Of a stretch of 64,000 nucleotides of DNA, positions 1 through 8,869 are shown one piece after another (position 1 is the stretch's first letter; each line of letters opens with the position of its first letter). The stretch is from assembly GCF_020151015.1 (NCBI RefSeq), contig NZ_CP083746.1:4866501-4930500 (forward strand), in the 5' to 3' direction. The position numbers and the translations under genes were made by a program. This stretch comes from Pseudomonas sp. p1(2021b). Lineage in GTDB: Bacteria > Pseudomonadota > Gammaproteobacteria > Pseudomonadales > Pseudomonadaceae. The notes below the pieces were generated by a model that saw nothing but the letters and a program-made list of their open reading frames with translations, was not told the origin of the DNA and ran no database searches.

Positions 1-485
1 CCGGCGCGTTCGGTGCCAGCGAAGTGTTCTGCGTGGATGCCTCGGGCTTCGCCCTCGATGGCGTGGAGCGTAACGCGGCGCTCAACGGCATCGCCGAGAA
101 GCTGACCTGCATCGAAGGCGACGTGTTCGAGGCCCTGCGTGAACTGAAGGCGGCCGAAGAGCGCTTCGACGTGATCATCGCCGACCCACCCGCCTTCATC
201 AAGCGCAAGAAGGACCTGAAGAATGGCGAGGCCGCCTACCGCCGCCTCAACGAACAAGCCATGCGCATGCTCACCAAGGACGGCATCCTGGTCAGCGCCT
301 CGTGCTCGATGCACCTGCCCGAGGACGACCTGCACAACATCCTGCTGACCAGCGCCCGCCACCTGGACCGCAACCTGCAACTGCTCGAGCGCGGCGGCCA
401 GGGCCCCGACCATCCGGTACACCCGGCCATCGCCGAGACCCGCTACATCAAGAGCATCACCTGCCGGCTGCTGCCCAATAGCTGA
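1..485 (+). CDS. Class I rRNA methyltransferase, RlmI-like (3' part)
   Basis: The gene enters from the left edge in frame; about 160 C-terminal codons are visible, ending at TGA 483-485. The visible part is the Rossmann methyltransferase domain of the RlmI family (23S rRNA m5C1962 methyltransferase using S-adenosylmethionine). Its signatures are the acidic SAM-ribose strand (CVDASGFAL), the motif IV sequence DPPAF followed by a lysine-rich stretch, and the SASCS segment carrying the conserved cysteine region of m5C methyltransferases. The N-terminal PUA domain expected for RlmI lies outside the window, so the exact subfamily is inferred. Confidence 0.8.
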   Translation, partial: GAFGASEVFCVDASGFALDGVERNAALNGIAEKLTCIEGDVFEALRELKAAEERFDVIIADPPAFIKRKKDLKNGEAAYRRLNEQAMRMLTKDGILVSASCSMHLPEDDLHNILLTSARHLDRNLQLLERGGQGPDHPVHPAIAETRYIKSITCRLLPNS

Positions 486-562
486 TGGCACAAGGCTGCT
501 CCTACATACGCCAAACCCTGTAGGAGCGGCCTTGCGCCGCGAAAGGGCCGCAACGCGGCCCC
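486..562. repeat. REP inverted pair (GGCC-core type)
   Basis: A degenerate left unit (487-506) and a full right unit (519-562) face each other directly after the methyltransferase stop. The right unit has the P. putida REP form with core GGAGCGGCCTTGCGCCGCG, followed by a GC-rich hairpin tail. Confidence 0.8.
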
Positions 563-570
563 CGTTTCAC

Positions 571-1626
571 TCAGATATCCAACACCCGCGACGCGATCCC
601 GAAATACACCAGCACCCCCGCCGCATCGGCGATCGAGGTCACCAACGGCCCACTGGCCGTAGCCGGGTCAAGCCTGAAACGGCTGAGCAGGAACGGCAGG
701 CTCATGCCGATCAGGCTGCCGACCAATACGATCACCAACATGCTGCTGGCCACGATCAGGGCGATCTCCGGGCCACCGCGCAATACCCCAAGCGACGCCA
801 CCGCCACCGCCATAGTGCCCCCCAGGGCCAACGCCACGCCGCATTCGCGCATCAGCATGCGCAACCAGTCGCGCATCACCACCTCGCCAGTGGCCAGGCC
901 ACGGACCATCAAGGTCGCCGACTGCGCGCCGGCATTGCCACCGCTGTCCACCAGCAGCGGCAGGAAGAACACCAGGGCGATATGGGCAGCGATGGTTTCC
1001 TCGAAGGCCGCGATACCCGCGCCGGAGAACAGGTTGCCGAACACCAGCAGCACCAGCCACAGCACACGCTTGCGGTACAGCAAGCCGATGGTGGCATTCC
1101 TCAGGTTGCCGACATGGTTGGTGATCGACGCCCCCTTGTGGAAGTCCTCGGTGGCCTCGTCGACCACCACGTCGAGGGCATCGTCGTAGGTGACGATGCC
1201 CACCAGGCGCCCCTGCTCGTCCAGTACCGGCACAGCCAGCAGGTCATGCTCGCGCATCAGCCGCGCCACCTCCTCCTGGCGTGTGGCGGTGCATACGCAG
1301 ATGACCTTGCGCACCATGATCCGATCGATCGGCTGGTCGGGGGCGGCGAGAATCAGCTCGCGCAGTGACAGGGTGCCCAGCAGGTTGCGCTGCGCATCCA
1401 GGACGTAGGATTGGTAGATGGTCTCGGCATCGGCGGCTTCGCGTCGCAGCATGTCGATGGCTTGGCTGGCACTCAGGCCATCGTCCAGGCTCGAATATTC
1501 GCTGGTCATCAGCGCGCCGGCGGTGCCTTCGGGGTAATGACGGCCATCCAGCAGATGGTCGCGGCGGGCCTGGGCGGCCTGGCGCAGGTCAAGCGGGGAA
1601 ACAAGCGTATCGGTGGTGTAGTGCAT
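571..1626 (-). CDS. mgtE: MgtE-family magnesium transporter (short form)
   Basis: This 351-residue inner-membrane Mg2+ channel/transporter has two CBS domains (about residues 37-160) and then the five-helix MgtE pore domain (about 185-350). The pore signature is PLLVDSGGNAGAQS, and the Mg2+-site aspartate lies in TSIADAAG near the C terminus. The family is usually about 450 residues because of an N-terminal superhelical Mg2+-sensing domain; here only about 35 residues precede the first CBS domain, so that sensor is missing. The ATG follows an AGGAG ribosome site. It is transcribed alone, convergent with the upstream methyltransferase gene. Confidence 0.9.
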   Translation of the reverse strand: MHYTTDTLVSPLDLRQAAQARRDHLLDGRHYPEGTAGALMTSEYSSLDDGLSASQAIDMLRREAADAETIYQSYVLDAQRNLLGTLSLRELILAAPDQPIDRIMVRKVICVCTATRQEEVARLMREHDLLAVPVLDEQGRLVGIVTYDDALDVVVDEATEDFHKGASITNHVGNLRNATIGLLYRKRVLWLVLLVFGNLFSGAGIAAFEETIAAHIALVFFLPLLVDSGGNAGAQSATLMVRGLATGEVVMRDWLRMLMRECGVALALGGTMAVAVASLGVLRGGPEIALIVASSMLVIVLVGSLIGMSLPFLLSRFRLDPATASGPLVTSIADAAGVLVYFGIASRVLDI

Positions 1627-1632
1627 GAGGTT

Positions 1633-1655
1633 CTCCTGGCGCCGTGACAGGCGCC
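1633..1655 (-). promoter_or_regulatory. Hairpin abutting the mgtE ribosome binding site
   Basis: On the minus strand a perfect GGCGCC / GGCGCC hairpin (1638-1655, six-base loop) ends one base before the AGGAG of mgtE (RBS at 1633-1637). A stem touching the Shine-Dalgarno could affect translation. I see no recognised Mg2+ riboswitch in the leader. Confidence 0.35.
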
Positions 1656-2133
1656 CGCAGACCTCAGCCAGACAGGCTCAAGCCTCCGAAAGCCCTGGCG
1701 ACGGCGCGCTCAGTGCCAGATTGCAGGTTCGTGAAGAACTGAAACTGGGAAGGTCCATTGAGGTCATGTCTCGTGAAGCCGCACATGCGGCGCCGGGATG
1801 ATAGGCCAAGCGCACAGGGGCGTCAGCGCCGCCAGAGCAGGTTTTTCAAGTTTGGGAAAGGTCCTACAAACATCGGGGAAGACGAAAACATCGCCGAACC
1901 CCAGGGCAGAGGCCGCCGACCATCCATATGCCCATTCCCTCCAGGCGCCAGCGGTGTAGAATCGACCCATTCATCGCCAGTCATCCCCGGCGGGTTTATG
2001 AGCTCTGGTCGAGCCTGCGGCGATCCCGCGCGGTCTTCGACCCCCTCCGTGCCAGCGGCAACCGGCCTCGGCGTCAAGGAAAGAGAAGCTCACTCCCCTA
2101 TTCGTGACCTGATTCAGCCGCCAGGAGTGCTTC
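1656..2133. other. Intergenic region between mgtE and ilvD
   Basis: Leader region shared by two divergent genes. A possible sigma70 -10 (TAGAAT, 1957-1962) for ilvD lies about 170 bases before its ATG but has no convincing -35. The ilvD ribosome site AGGAG is at about 2122-2126. Short open frames on the minus strand have no ribosome site or recognisable product. I see no attenuator with a run of branched-chain codons. Confidence 0.4.
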
Positions 2134-3975
2134 ATGCCTGATTATCGTTCCAAGACTTCCACCCAGGGCCGCAACATGGCCGGCGCCCGTGCATTGTGGC
2201 GCGCCACCGGGATGAAGGACGAAGACTTCAAGAAACCGATCATCGCCATCGCCAACTCGTTCACCCAGTTCGTCCCAGGGCACGTGCACCTGAAGGACCT
2301 GGGCCAGCTGGTGGCCCGCGAGATCGAACGCGCCGGTGGCGTGGCCAAGGAATTCAACACCATCGCCGTCGACGATGGCATCGCCATGGGCCATGACGGC
2401 ATGCTGTACTCGCTGCCGAGCCGCGAGATCATCGCCGACGCCGTGGAGTACATGGTCAACGCCCACTGCGCCGACGCCATCGTGTGCATCTCCAACTGCG
2501 ACAAGATCACCCCCGGCATGCTGATGGCCGCCCTGCGCCTGAACATCCCGGTGATCTTCGTGTCCGGCGGCCCGATGGAAGCCGGCAAGACCAAGCTGGC
2601 CAGCCATGGCCTGGACCTGGTCGACGCCATGGTCATCGCCGCCGACTCCTCGGCCTCCGACGAGAAGGTCGCCGAGTACGAGCGCAGCGCCTGCCCGACC
2701 TGCGGTTCCTGCTCCGGCATGTTCACCGCCAACTCCATGAACTGCCTGACCGAGGCCCTGGGCCTGGCCCTGCCGGGCAACGGCTCGACCCTGGCCACCC
2801 ATGCCGACCGTGAACAGCTGTTCCTGACCGCCGGGCGCACCATCGTCGAGCTGTGCAAGCGCTACTACGGCGACAACGACACCTCGGTCCTGCCACGCAA
2901 CATCGCCAGCTTCAAGGCTTTCGAGAACGCCATGACGCTGGACATCGCCATGGGCGGTTCGACCAACACCATCCTGCACCTGCTGGCCGCGGCTCAGGAA
3001 GCCGAGGTGGACTTCGACCTGCGTGACATCGATCGCCTGTCACGCAAGGTGCCGCAACTGTGCAAGGTGGCGCCGAACATCCAGAAGTACCACATGGAAG
3101 ACGTGCACCGCGCCGGCGGCATCATCAGCATCCTCGGCGAACTGGCCCGTGGCGGCCTGCTGCACACCGACCTGCCGACCGTGCACAGCCCGAGCATGGA
3201 AGAAGCCATCGCCAAGTGGGACATCACCCAGACCAACGATCCGGCCGTGCATGAATTCTTCAAGGCAGGCCCGGCCGGCATCCCGACCCAGGTCGCCTTC
3301 AGCCAGTCGACCCGCTGGCCGACCCTGGACACCGACCGCATCGAAGGCTGCATCCGCAGCGTCGAGCACGCCTACTCCCAGGAAGGTGGCCTGGCGGTGC
3401 TGTACGGCAATATCGCGATGGACGGTTGCGTGGTGAAGACCGCCGGTGTCGACGAGTCGATCCTGGTGTTCGAAGGCACGGCCAAGATCTTCGAGAGCCA
3501 GGACAGCGCCGTGCGTGGCATCCTCGCCGACGAAGTGAAGGCGGGCGACGTGGTCATCATTCGCTACGAAGGCCCGAAAGGCGGCCCGGGCATGCAGGAA
3601 ATGCTCTACCCGACCTCGTACCTGAAATCCAAGGGCCTGGGCAAGGCCTGCGCCCTGCTCACCGACGGCCGTTTCTCCGGCGGCACCTCGGGCTTGTCGA
3701 TCGGCCACGCCTCGCCGGAAGCCGCTGCAGGCGGTGCCATCGGCCTGGTGCGTGATGGTGACAAGATCCTCATCGACATTCCCAACCGCTCGATCAATCT
3801 GTTGGTCAGCGACGAGGAGCTGGCGCACCGGCGTATCGAGCAGGACAAGAAAGGCTGGAAGCCGGCCGAAGCCCGCCCACGCAAGGTGACCACCGCGCTG
3901 AAAGCGTATGCCCTGCTGGCCACCAGCGCCGACAAGGGTGCGGTGCGCAACAAGGCGATGCTCGAAGGGCTGTAA
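2134..3975 (+). CDS. ilvD: Dihydroxy-acid dehydratase
   Basis: This 613-residue cytosolic Fe-S enzyme dehydrates 2,3-dihydroxy-isovalerate and -methylvalerate in valine, leucine and isoleucine synthesis. Full-length for the IlvD/Edd family. The cluster and Mg2+ ligands are visible: [12 protein letters not shown] near residue 122 and [11 protein letters not shown] near 195; the C-terminal region has the conserved [15 protein letters not shown]. The ATG is preceded by AGGAG. It stands alone and is followed by a REP pair. The threonine ammonia-lyase of the same pathway (ilvA) is elsewhere in this window. Confidence 0.97.
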   Translation: MPDYRSKTSTQGRNMAGARALWRATGMKDEDFKKPIIAIANSFTQFVPGHVHLKDLGQLVAREIERAGGVAKEFNTIAVDDGIAMGHDGMLYSLPSREIIADAVEYMVNAHCADAIVCISNCDKITPGMLMAALRLNIPVIFVSGGPMEAGKTKLASHGLDLVDAMVIAADSSASDEKVAEYERSACPTCGSCSGMFTANSMNCLTEALGLALPGNGSTLATHADREQLFLTAGRTIVELCKRYYGDNDTSVLPRNIASFKAFENAMTLDIAMGGSTNTILHLLAAAQEAEVDFDLRDIDRLSRKVPQLCKVAPNIQKYHMEDVHRAGGIISILGELARGGLLHTDLPTVHSPSMEEAIAKWDITQTNDPAVHEFFKAGPAGIPTQVAFSQSTRWPTLDTDRIEGCIRSVEHAYSQEGGLAVLYGNIAMDGCVVKTAGVDESILVFEGTAKIFESQDSAVRGILADEVKAGDVVIIRYEGPKGGPGMQEMLYPTSYLKSKGLGKACALLTDGRFSGGTSGLSIGHASPEAAAGGAIGLVRDGDKILIDIPNRSINLLVSDEELAHRRIEQDKKGWKPAEARPRKVTTALKAYALLATSADKGAVRNKAMLEGL

Positions 3976-3982
3976 GACCAAG

Positions 3983-4086
3983 AGGGCCGCTTCGCGGCCC
4001 TTTCGCGGCACAAGGCCGCTCCTACAGAGGTCTGCGTGATCCCTGTAGGAGCGGCCTTGTGCCGCGAAAGGGCTGCAAGGCAGCCC
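3983..4086. repeat. REP inverted pair (GGCC-core type)
   Basis: Two full units (3983-4026 and 4043-4086) in opposite orientation separated by 16 bases, both with the CGGCACAAGGCCGCTCC core, in the convergent gap between ilvD and pchP. Confidence 0.9.
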
Positions 4087-4098
4087 CGTTACTCGGTC

Positions 4099-5154
4099 CT
4101 ACTGGATCTGCTCCGGCGTCACGATCACCCAGTTCTTGTCCGCCGTCACCGGCAGCCCTTCCTTGGCCTGGGCCGCGGCGTTCTTGGCGATCATGCCGTT
4201 CATCTGGTCCATGTACTTGGCCTTGCGGTTGATCCACAGGTGGATGCCGCCCTTGTTCACATCCACACCATGGAACTGCATGTAGCCATCGCTGGTGGGC
4301 GTGTCGCCGCCGACCAACACCGGCTTCTTCCACTGGTCGATATAGGTGAGGATCGCGGCCTGCTTGCCCGCCATCCAGGTGGCCGGGGTCCACAGGTAAG
4401 GGGTCAGCTCCAGGTCCTGGTTGGCCTTCGGGTCATAGCCACCCTCGGCGATCTGCTTGCGTGCCGTGGTGAGCTGGCCATTGGCGCGGTCCTTGAGCAA
4501 CAGGCTCACGCCGATGACGTTCTGCGGTTTGACGTTGTAGCCGTACTTGGGGTCGGACGCGACCATCCGCACCAGTTCCTCGGACGCGGCGGAGATCACA
4601 TAGACGTCGATGCCGTTCTCCATCAGCTTGTTGAACAGCTCGGTCTGCCCGGTGAAGACCTTCGGCGGCTGCACCTCCATGCGCTTGACCTGGTCGCCCT
4701 CGAAATAGGTGGCGGGGATCGGCTTGCCGGCGGCCATCATCTCGTCGACCTGGACTTTCAGCTCCTTGAGGGTGAAGCCGGAAAACACCTGGGCGACCCA
4801 GGGGTAGCAGACCATGTCGTCGACTTCGCACAGCCGGTAGTAATAACTGAACAGGCTCTCCTTGTGCTCGGCGGTGTCCTTGAAGGGCATCAGCTTCAAC
4901 GACGGGTCGAGCTTGTCACGGGTGATCAGGCCCTTGTTCTCCATGAACGGCAGCAGGGCTTCTTCCAGGTCGAAGCGGTAGCTGGTGTTGTCCATGTCGA
5001 AGACTGCGTAATTACCTTTGTTGGCATTGGCCGCGATCATGCTGTCCAACTGCTTGGCGGCCTCTGCGGGCCAGTGCTTGAGCTCGGTGGCCCAGGTCTC
5101 GACGCTGAGCAGCAGGGCCAGGCCCGCGGCGAGGACTTTCGGAGCAGACTTCAT
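4099..5154 (-). CDS. pchP: Phosphorylcholine phosphatase, periplasmic HAD enzyme
   Basis: This 351-residue secreted HAD-superfamily phosphatase matches Pseudomonas PchP, which hydrolyses phosphorylcholine released from host or plant lipids and feeds choline catabolism. Residues 1-22 form a Sec signal peptide (cut after TWA). Removing it puts the catalytic motif DMDNT at mature positions 31-35, the numbering known for PchP (D31, D33, T35). Motif II is in VISAAS and motif III/IV in LVGGDTPTSDG. The start chosen is ATG 5154, just after AGGAG; an in-frame start 18 codons upstream would spoil the signal peptide. Monocistronic, divergent from tcyP. Confidence 0.88.
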   Translation of the reverse strand: MKSAPKVLAAGLALLLSVETWATELKHWPAEAAKQLDSMIAANANKGNYAVFDMDNTSYRFDLEEALLPFMENKGLITRDKLDPSLKLMPFKDTAEHKESLFSYYYRLCEVDDMVCYPWVAQVFSGFTLKELKVQVDEMMAAGKPIPATYFEGDQVKRMEVQPPKVFTGQTELFNKLMENGIDVYVISAASEELVRMVASDPKYGYNVKPQNVIGVSLLLKDRANGQLTTARKQIAEGGYDPKANQDLELTPYLWTPATWMAGKQAAILTYIDQWKKPVLVGGDTPTSDGYMQFHGVDVNKGGIHLWINRKAKYMDQMNGMIAKNAAAQAKEGLPVTADKNWVIVTPEQIQ

Positions 5155-5273
5155 TGCAAGTTCTCCTGAACAGTGGACCTGCAACGCTAGACAAAGCCCT
5201 CCTTGCACAAGGCTCCGACAACGACCTTCAACCTGCTTGGAACGCCACCTGACATCCTAAAAACGACACCCGC

Positions 5274-5314
5274 ATATTCCAATAGCGACTAAGCAAATTC
5301 GATTTAGATATAAT
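5274..5314 (+). promoter_or_regulatory. tcyP promoter with CysB-like upstream word
   Basis: A perfect -10 hexamer TATAAT lies at 5309-5314, about 86 bases before the tcyP ATG, in an AT-rich patch. No good -35 is present (CGACTA at 17-bp spacing). ATATTCC at 5274-5280 lies about 30 bases upstream of the -10 and resembles the TTATTCC half-site I recall for the sulfur regulator CysB. A weak -35 with an upstream activator site fits a cysteine/sulfur-starvation promoter; this is inference. Confidence 0.45.
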
Positions 5315-5399
5315 TTCGTTTGTTTTCAGGCTGTTAGCATTTCCGTTCGCAATCGCTCATCCAGAGGCGGTGCCCCTTCTGCTTTACCCTGGAGCTTCA

Positions 5400-6791
5400 A
5401 TGAACCTGCCGTTGTCACTCAACCTGCTGGCGTTCCTGGCCTTGCTGCTGGGCCTGGCGCAAACCCGCCGCACCGACTGGAGCCTGGCGAAGAAAGTACT
5501 GCTCGGCCTGGTGCTGGGCGTACTGTTCGGCCTGGTGCTGCACACCTGCTACGGCGCCGGCCATCCGGTCCTCAAGGCCACCATCGGCTGGCTCGACCTG
5601 GTCGGCAACGGCTACGTCGGCCTGTTGCAAATGATCGTCATGCCGCTGATCTTCGCCTCGATCCTCAGCGCCGTGGCGCGCCTGCACAATGCCTCATCGC
5701 TGGGCCGGATCAGCGTGCTGAGCATCGGCACGCTGCTGCTGACCACCGCCATCGCTGCACTGGTCGGCATCGTCCTGACCAACCTGTTCGGCCTCAGCGC
5801 CGAAGGGCTGGTCGCCGGTGCCCAGGAAAGCGCCCGCCTGCAGGCCATCCACAGCGACTATGCCGGCAAGGTCGCCGACCTCAACATCCCGCAGCTGCTG
5901 TTGTCGTTCATCCCCAGCAACCCGGTGGGAGACCTGGCGCGGGCCAAACCGACCTCGATCATCAGCGTGGTGATCTTCGCCGTGTTCCTGGGCCTGGCAG
6001 CGCTGCAGCTGATCAAGGACGATGCCGACAAGGGCAGCCGCGCCCTGGCCGCGATCGATACCCTGCAAGCATGGGTGATGCGCCTGGTGCGTCTGGTGAT
6101 GAAACTCACCCCCTACGGCGTACTGGCGCTGATGACCAAGGTGGTAGCCAGCTCCAACCTGGACGACATCCTCAAGCTGGGCAGCTTCGTGGTGGTCTCG
6201 TACCTCGGCCTGGGCCTGATGTTCGTGGTCCACGGCCTGGTTTTGGCCGCGACCGGCGTCAGCCCGCTGCGCTTCTTCCGCAAGGTCTGGCCGGTGCTGA
6301 CGTTCGCCTTCACCAGCCGTTCCAGCGCCGCGAGCATCCCGCTGAACATCGAAGCGCAGACCCGTCGCCTGGGTGTGCCGCAGTCGATCGCCAGCTTCAG
6401 TGCCTCGTTCGGCGCGACCATCGGCCAGAACGGCTGCGCCGGCCTGTACCCCGCCATGCTGGCGGTAATGGTCGCCCCGGCGGTGGGCATCGACACCTTC
6501 GACCCGCTGTGGATCGCCACCCTGGTGGCCATCGTCACCCTCAGCTCGGCGGGCGTGGCCGGCGTCGGCGGCGGCGCGACCTTCGCCGCGCTGATCGTGC
6601 TGCCGGCCATGGGCCTGCCGGTGGAACTGGTGGCGCTGCTGATCTCGGTGGAGCCATTGATCGACATGGGCCGTACGGCGTTGAACGTGAATGGGTCGAT
6701 GATGGCGGGGGTGGTGACCAGCCAGTTGTTGAAAGAGACCGACAAGGAAGTCCTGGCAGGCGACGAGCATGCGCAGCTGAGTCAATCCTGA
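5400..6791 (+). CDS. tcyP: L-cystine:proton/sodium symporter, TcyP type
   Basis: This 463-residue inner-membrane importer of the dicarboxylate/amino acid:cation symporter (DAACS) family resembles the E. coli cystine carrier TcyP/YdjN from its first residues ([40 protein letters not shown]). The hairpin/TM7 region has the family's serine-rich [12 protein letters not shown] and the [12 protein letters not shown] segment. Start ATG 5400 matches the homologue's N terminus and follows a GGAG site; an upstream in-frame ATG at 5370 would add ten residues with no ribosome site. Role: cystine uptake as a sulfur source. Confidence 0.9.
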   Translation: MNLPLSLNLLAFLALLLGLAQTRRTDWSLAKKVLLGLVLGVLFGLVLHTCYGAGHPVLKATIGWLDLVGNGYVGLLQMIVMPLIFASILSAVARLHNASSLGRISVLSIGTLLLTTAIAALVGIVLTNLFGLSAEGLVAGAQESARLQAIHSDYAGKVADLNIPQLLLSFIPSNPVGDLARAKPTSIISVVIFAVFLGLAALQLIKDDADKGSRALAAIDTLQAWVMRLVRLVMKLTPYGVLALMTKVVASSNLDDILKLGSFVVVSYLGLGLMFVVHGLVLAATGVSPLRFFRKVWPVLTFAFTSRSSAASIPLNIEAQTRRLGVPQSIASFSASFGATIGQNGCAGLYPAMLAVMVAPAVGIDTFDPLWIATLVAIVTLSSAGVAGVGGGATFAALIVLPAMGLPVELVALLISVEPLIDMGRTALNVNGSMMAGVVTSQLLKETDKEVLAGDEHAQLSQS

Positions 6792-6797
6792 GGCTTT

Positions 6798-6901
6798 GGG
6801 GCCGCTGCGCGGCCCTTTCGCGGCGCAAGGCCGCTCCTACAGATACCGCGCAGCGGGTGTAGGAGCGGCCTTGTGCCGCGAAAGGGCTGCAAAGCAGCCC
6901 C
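6798..6901. repeat. REP inverted pair (GGCC-core type)
   Basis: Two full opposed units (6798-6842 and 6858-6901) with the GGCC core in the convergent gap between tcyP and folA. Confidence 0.9.
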
Positions 6902-6908
6902 AGCGCGC

Positions 6909-7424
6909 TCAAACCCGATCCCACACCTCGAAATGATAGGCGGGCTTGCCTTCCTCGACCTGCGGTTCACTCGACGCCAGCGCCCATTGCGCCTTGTCGA
7001 ACTCAGGGAACCACGCATCCCCCTCCGGCGACAGCTCCACCCGGGTCAGGTACATCCGGCTCACCAACCCCTTCTCCAGCGCCTGCCCATACAGCTGCGC
7101 GCCACCGATCAGCATCAGCTCGCCAGCCCCCTGCTCCCGCGCCCACTGCTCGGCGCGCGCCACCGCAGCCTCCAGCGACGGGAACACTTCGGCCCCGCCC
7201 AGCGTCAGGCCCGGCTGGCGGCTGACCACGATGTTAAGCCGCCCCGGCAGCGGCCGCCCGAGCGAGTCCCAGGTCTTGCGCCCCATGATGATCGGCTTGC
7301 CCAGGGTGGTGGCCTTAAAGTACTTGAAGTCCCCCGGCAGGTGCCAGGGCATGGAATTGTCGATGCCGATCACGCGGTTCTCGGCGAGCGCCGCGATCAG
7401 GCTGAGAGGGAGTGATGTATTCAT
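6909..7424 (-). CDS. folA: Dihydrofolate reductase
   Basis: This 171-residue cytosolic enzyme reduces dihydrofolate with NADPH. Typical motifs in order: LIAALAENRVIGIDN, PWHLPGDFKYFK (Met20-loop region with the catalytic acidic residue), IMGRKTWDSLGRPLPGR (NADPH site) and ELMLIGGAQLY. ATG 7424 gives the standard N terminus; an upstream in-frame start would add 25 residues lacking homology. thyA, which produces dihydrofolate, is 11 kb away and not co-transcribed. Divergent from the DUF2868 gene. Confidence 0.96.
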   Translation of the reverse strand: MNTSLPLSLIAALAENRVIGIDNSMPWHLPGDFKYFKATTLGKPIIMGRKTWDSLGRPLPGRLNIVVSRQPGLTLGGAEVFPSLEAAVARAEQWAREQGAGELMLIGGAQLYGQALEKGLVSRMYLTRVELSPEGDAWFPEFDKAQWALASSEPQVEEGKPAYHFEVWDRV

Positions 7425-7489
7425 GCTGGCGAGGATAGCACCCAGTGCCTGGGTTATGCTTTGCCCTGACTTGTGCAATGGAAGAGCTC

Positions 7490-8869
7490 GTGACTGCACC
7501 CACCCGATTCGACAAACGCTGGCTCACCGAAGCGGTGCGCCTGCGCGAGGAACAGGCCGGCCCCCTGGAGGACCAGGAAGCCAACCGTCGCGCCCGCCAG
7601 CAGGGCGGTGACTTGGCGACGCGCATCGAAACCCGTGCCCTGTGGCTGGCCGAACGCGACGGCATGGTCGACGCCCTGCGCCATTGGAAACAAGGCGCGC
7701 GCCTGGCCTTGCTGGCCCTGTTGCTGCTTGCCACCCTCAGCGGCGCAGGCCTGGGCCTGGCGGCCCTGGGCGATGGCCAGCGCCCGGTGAATGTGTTCTG
7801 GGCCTTGGGCAGCCTGCTTGGCCTGAACCTGTTGACGCTGCTGGGCTGGGCAGCGGGCCTGCTGCTGGCTGGCGAACAGGGTGCGGGCCTTGGCCGCCTG
7901 TGGCTATGGCTCAGCGAACGCCTGGCGCGCGACGCCAAGGCCGCGCACCTGGCCCCGGCCCTGCTGGTGATGCTGCAGCGCCAACGCCTTAGCCGCTGGC
8001 TGCTGGGCGTGCTGGTGCACGGTCTGTGGCTGCTGGCGCTGGTGGTCGCGCTGGGCATGCTGCTGGCCCTGCTGGCCACCCGACGCTACGGCTTCGTCTG
8101 GGAAACCACCCTGCTGGCCGCCGAGCCCTTCATTGGCCTGACCCAGGCCTTGGGCGCCCTGCCGTCGCTGCTGGGCTTCGCCGTGCCGGACGAGGCCATG
8201 ATCCGCGCCAGCGGCGACACCTCGCCAGCGCTGGACCTGGCGCGCCAGGCCTGGGCCAGCTGGCTGCTTGGCGTGGTGCTGGTGTATGGGCTGTTGCCAC
8301 GCCTGCTGTTGACCGCCCTGTGCCTGTGGCGTTGGCGCCAGGGGCGCGAACGCCTGGCCCTGGACCTGAACCTGCCGGGCTACAGCCAACTGCGCGATGT
8401 GCTGATGCCCAGCAGCGAGCGGCTCGGCGTGCAGGATGCGGCCCCCGAGGCCCTGCCGCAGTTCCAGGCAGCCCAGCGCGATACCCAGGACGGCGGCGCC
8501 CTGTTGGTCGGCCTGGAGCTGGACGACCAACGCCCCTGGCCGCCGGCTTTGCCCCATAGCATCGGCAATGCCGGCGTGCTCGACAGTCGCGAGTCGCGCC
8601 ACAAGCTGCTGGAGCAGCTCAGCCGCTTCCCGCCAGCACGCCTGGCCATCGCCTGCGACCCGCGCCGCTCGCCGGATCGCGGCAGCCTCGCGCTGTTGGC
8701 CGAACTGGCACGCAACGCCGGTGCCACGCGGATCTGGTTGCTCCAGGCCCTTCCTGGCCAAGCGCTGGATGCCGACCGCCTGGGCGACTGGCACGACGCC
8801 CTCGACCGCCTCGGCCTGCCCCACGCCGACACCGCGCCCTTGACCTGGCTGGAGCATGGCCATGACTGA
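7490..8869 (+). CDS. DUF2868 membrane protein, partner of the next GTPase
   Basis: This 459-residue protein matches the DUF2868 family by overall pattern. After a charged N-terminal arm (about 75 residues) it has hydrophobic helices at about 78-100, 105-130, 170-200 and 255-280, then a soluble alpha/beta-like C-terminal domain (about 300-459). GTG 7490 is the likely start, with GGAAGAG just upstream; an ATG at 7478 is possible. It overlaps the next gene by a few bases, so the two products are probably made in matched amounts and may form a membrane complex. No function is established. Confidence 0.8.
   Translation: MTAPTRFDKRWLTEAVRLREEQAGPLEDQEANRRARQQGGDLATRIETRALWLAERDGMVDALRHWKQGARLALLALLLLATLSGAGLGLAALGDGQRPVNVFWALGSLLGLNLLTLLGWAAGLLLAGEQGAGLGRLWLWLSERLARDAKAAHLAPALLVMLQRQRLSRWLLGVLVHGLWLLALVVALGMLLALLATRRYGFVWETTLLAAEPFIGLTQALGALPSLLGFAVPDEAMIRASGDTSPALDLARQAWASWLLGVVLVYGLLPRLLLTALCLWRWRQGRERLALDLNLPGYSQLRDVLMPSSERLGVQDAAPEALPQFQAAQRDTQDGGALLVGLELDDQRPWPPALPHSIGNAGVLDSRESRHKLLEQLSRFPPARLAIACDPRRSPDRGSLALLAELARNAGATRIWLLQALPGQALDADRLGDWHDALDRLGLPHADTAPLTWLEHGHD

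Noticed and set aside
1764..2077. Short minus-strand frames between mgtE and ilvD
   Set aside because: No ribosome site, no recognisable domain; they overlap each other and the probable ilvD leader.
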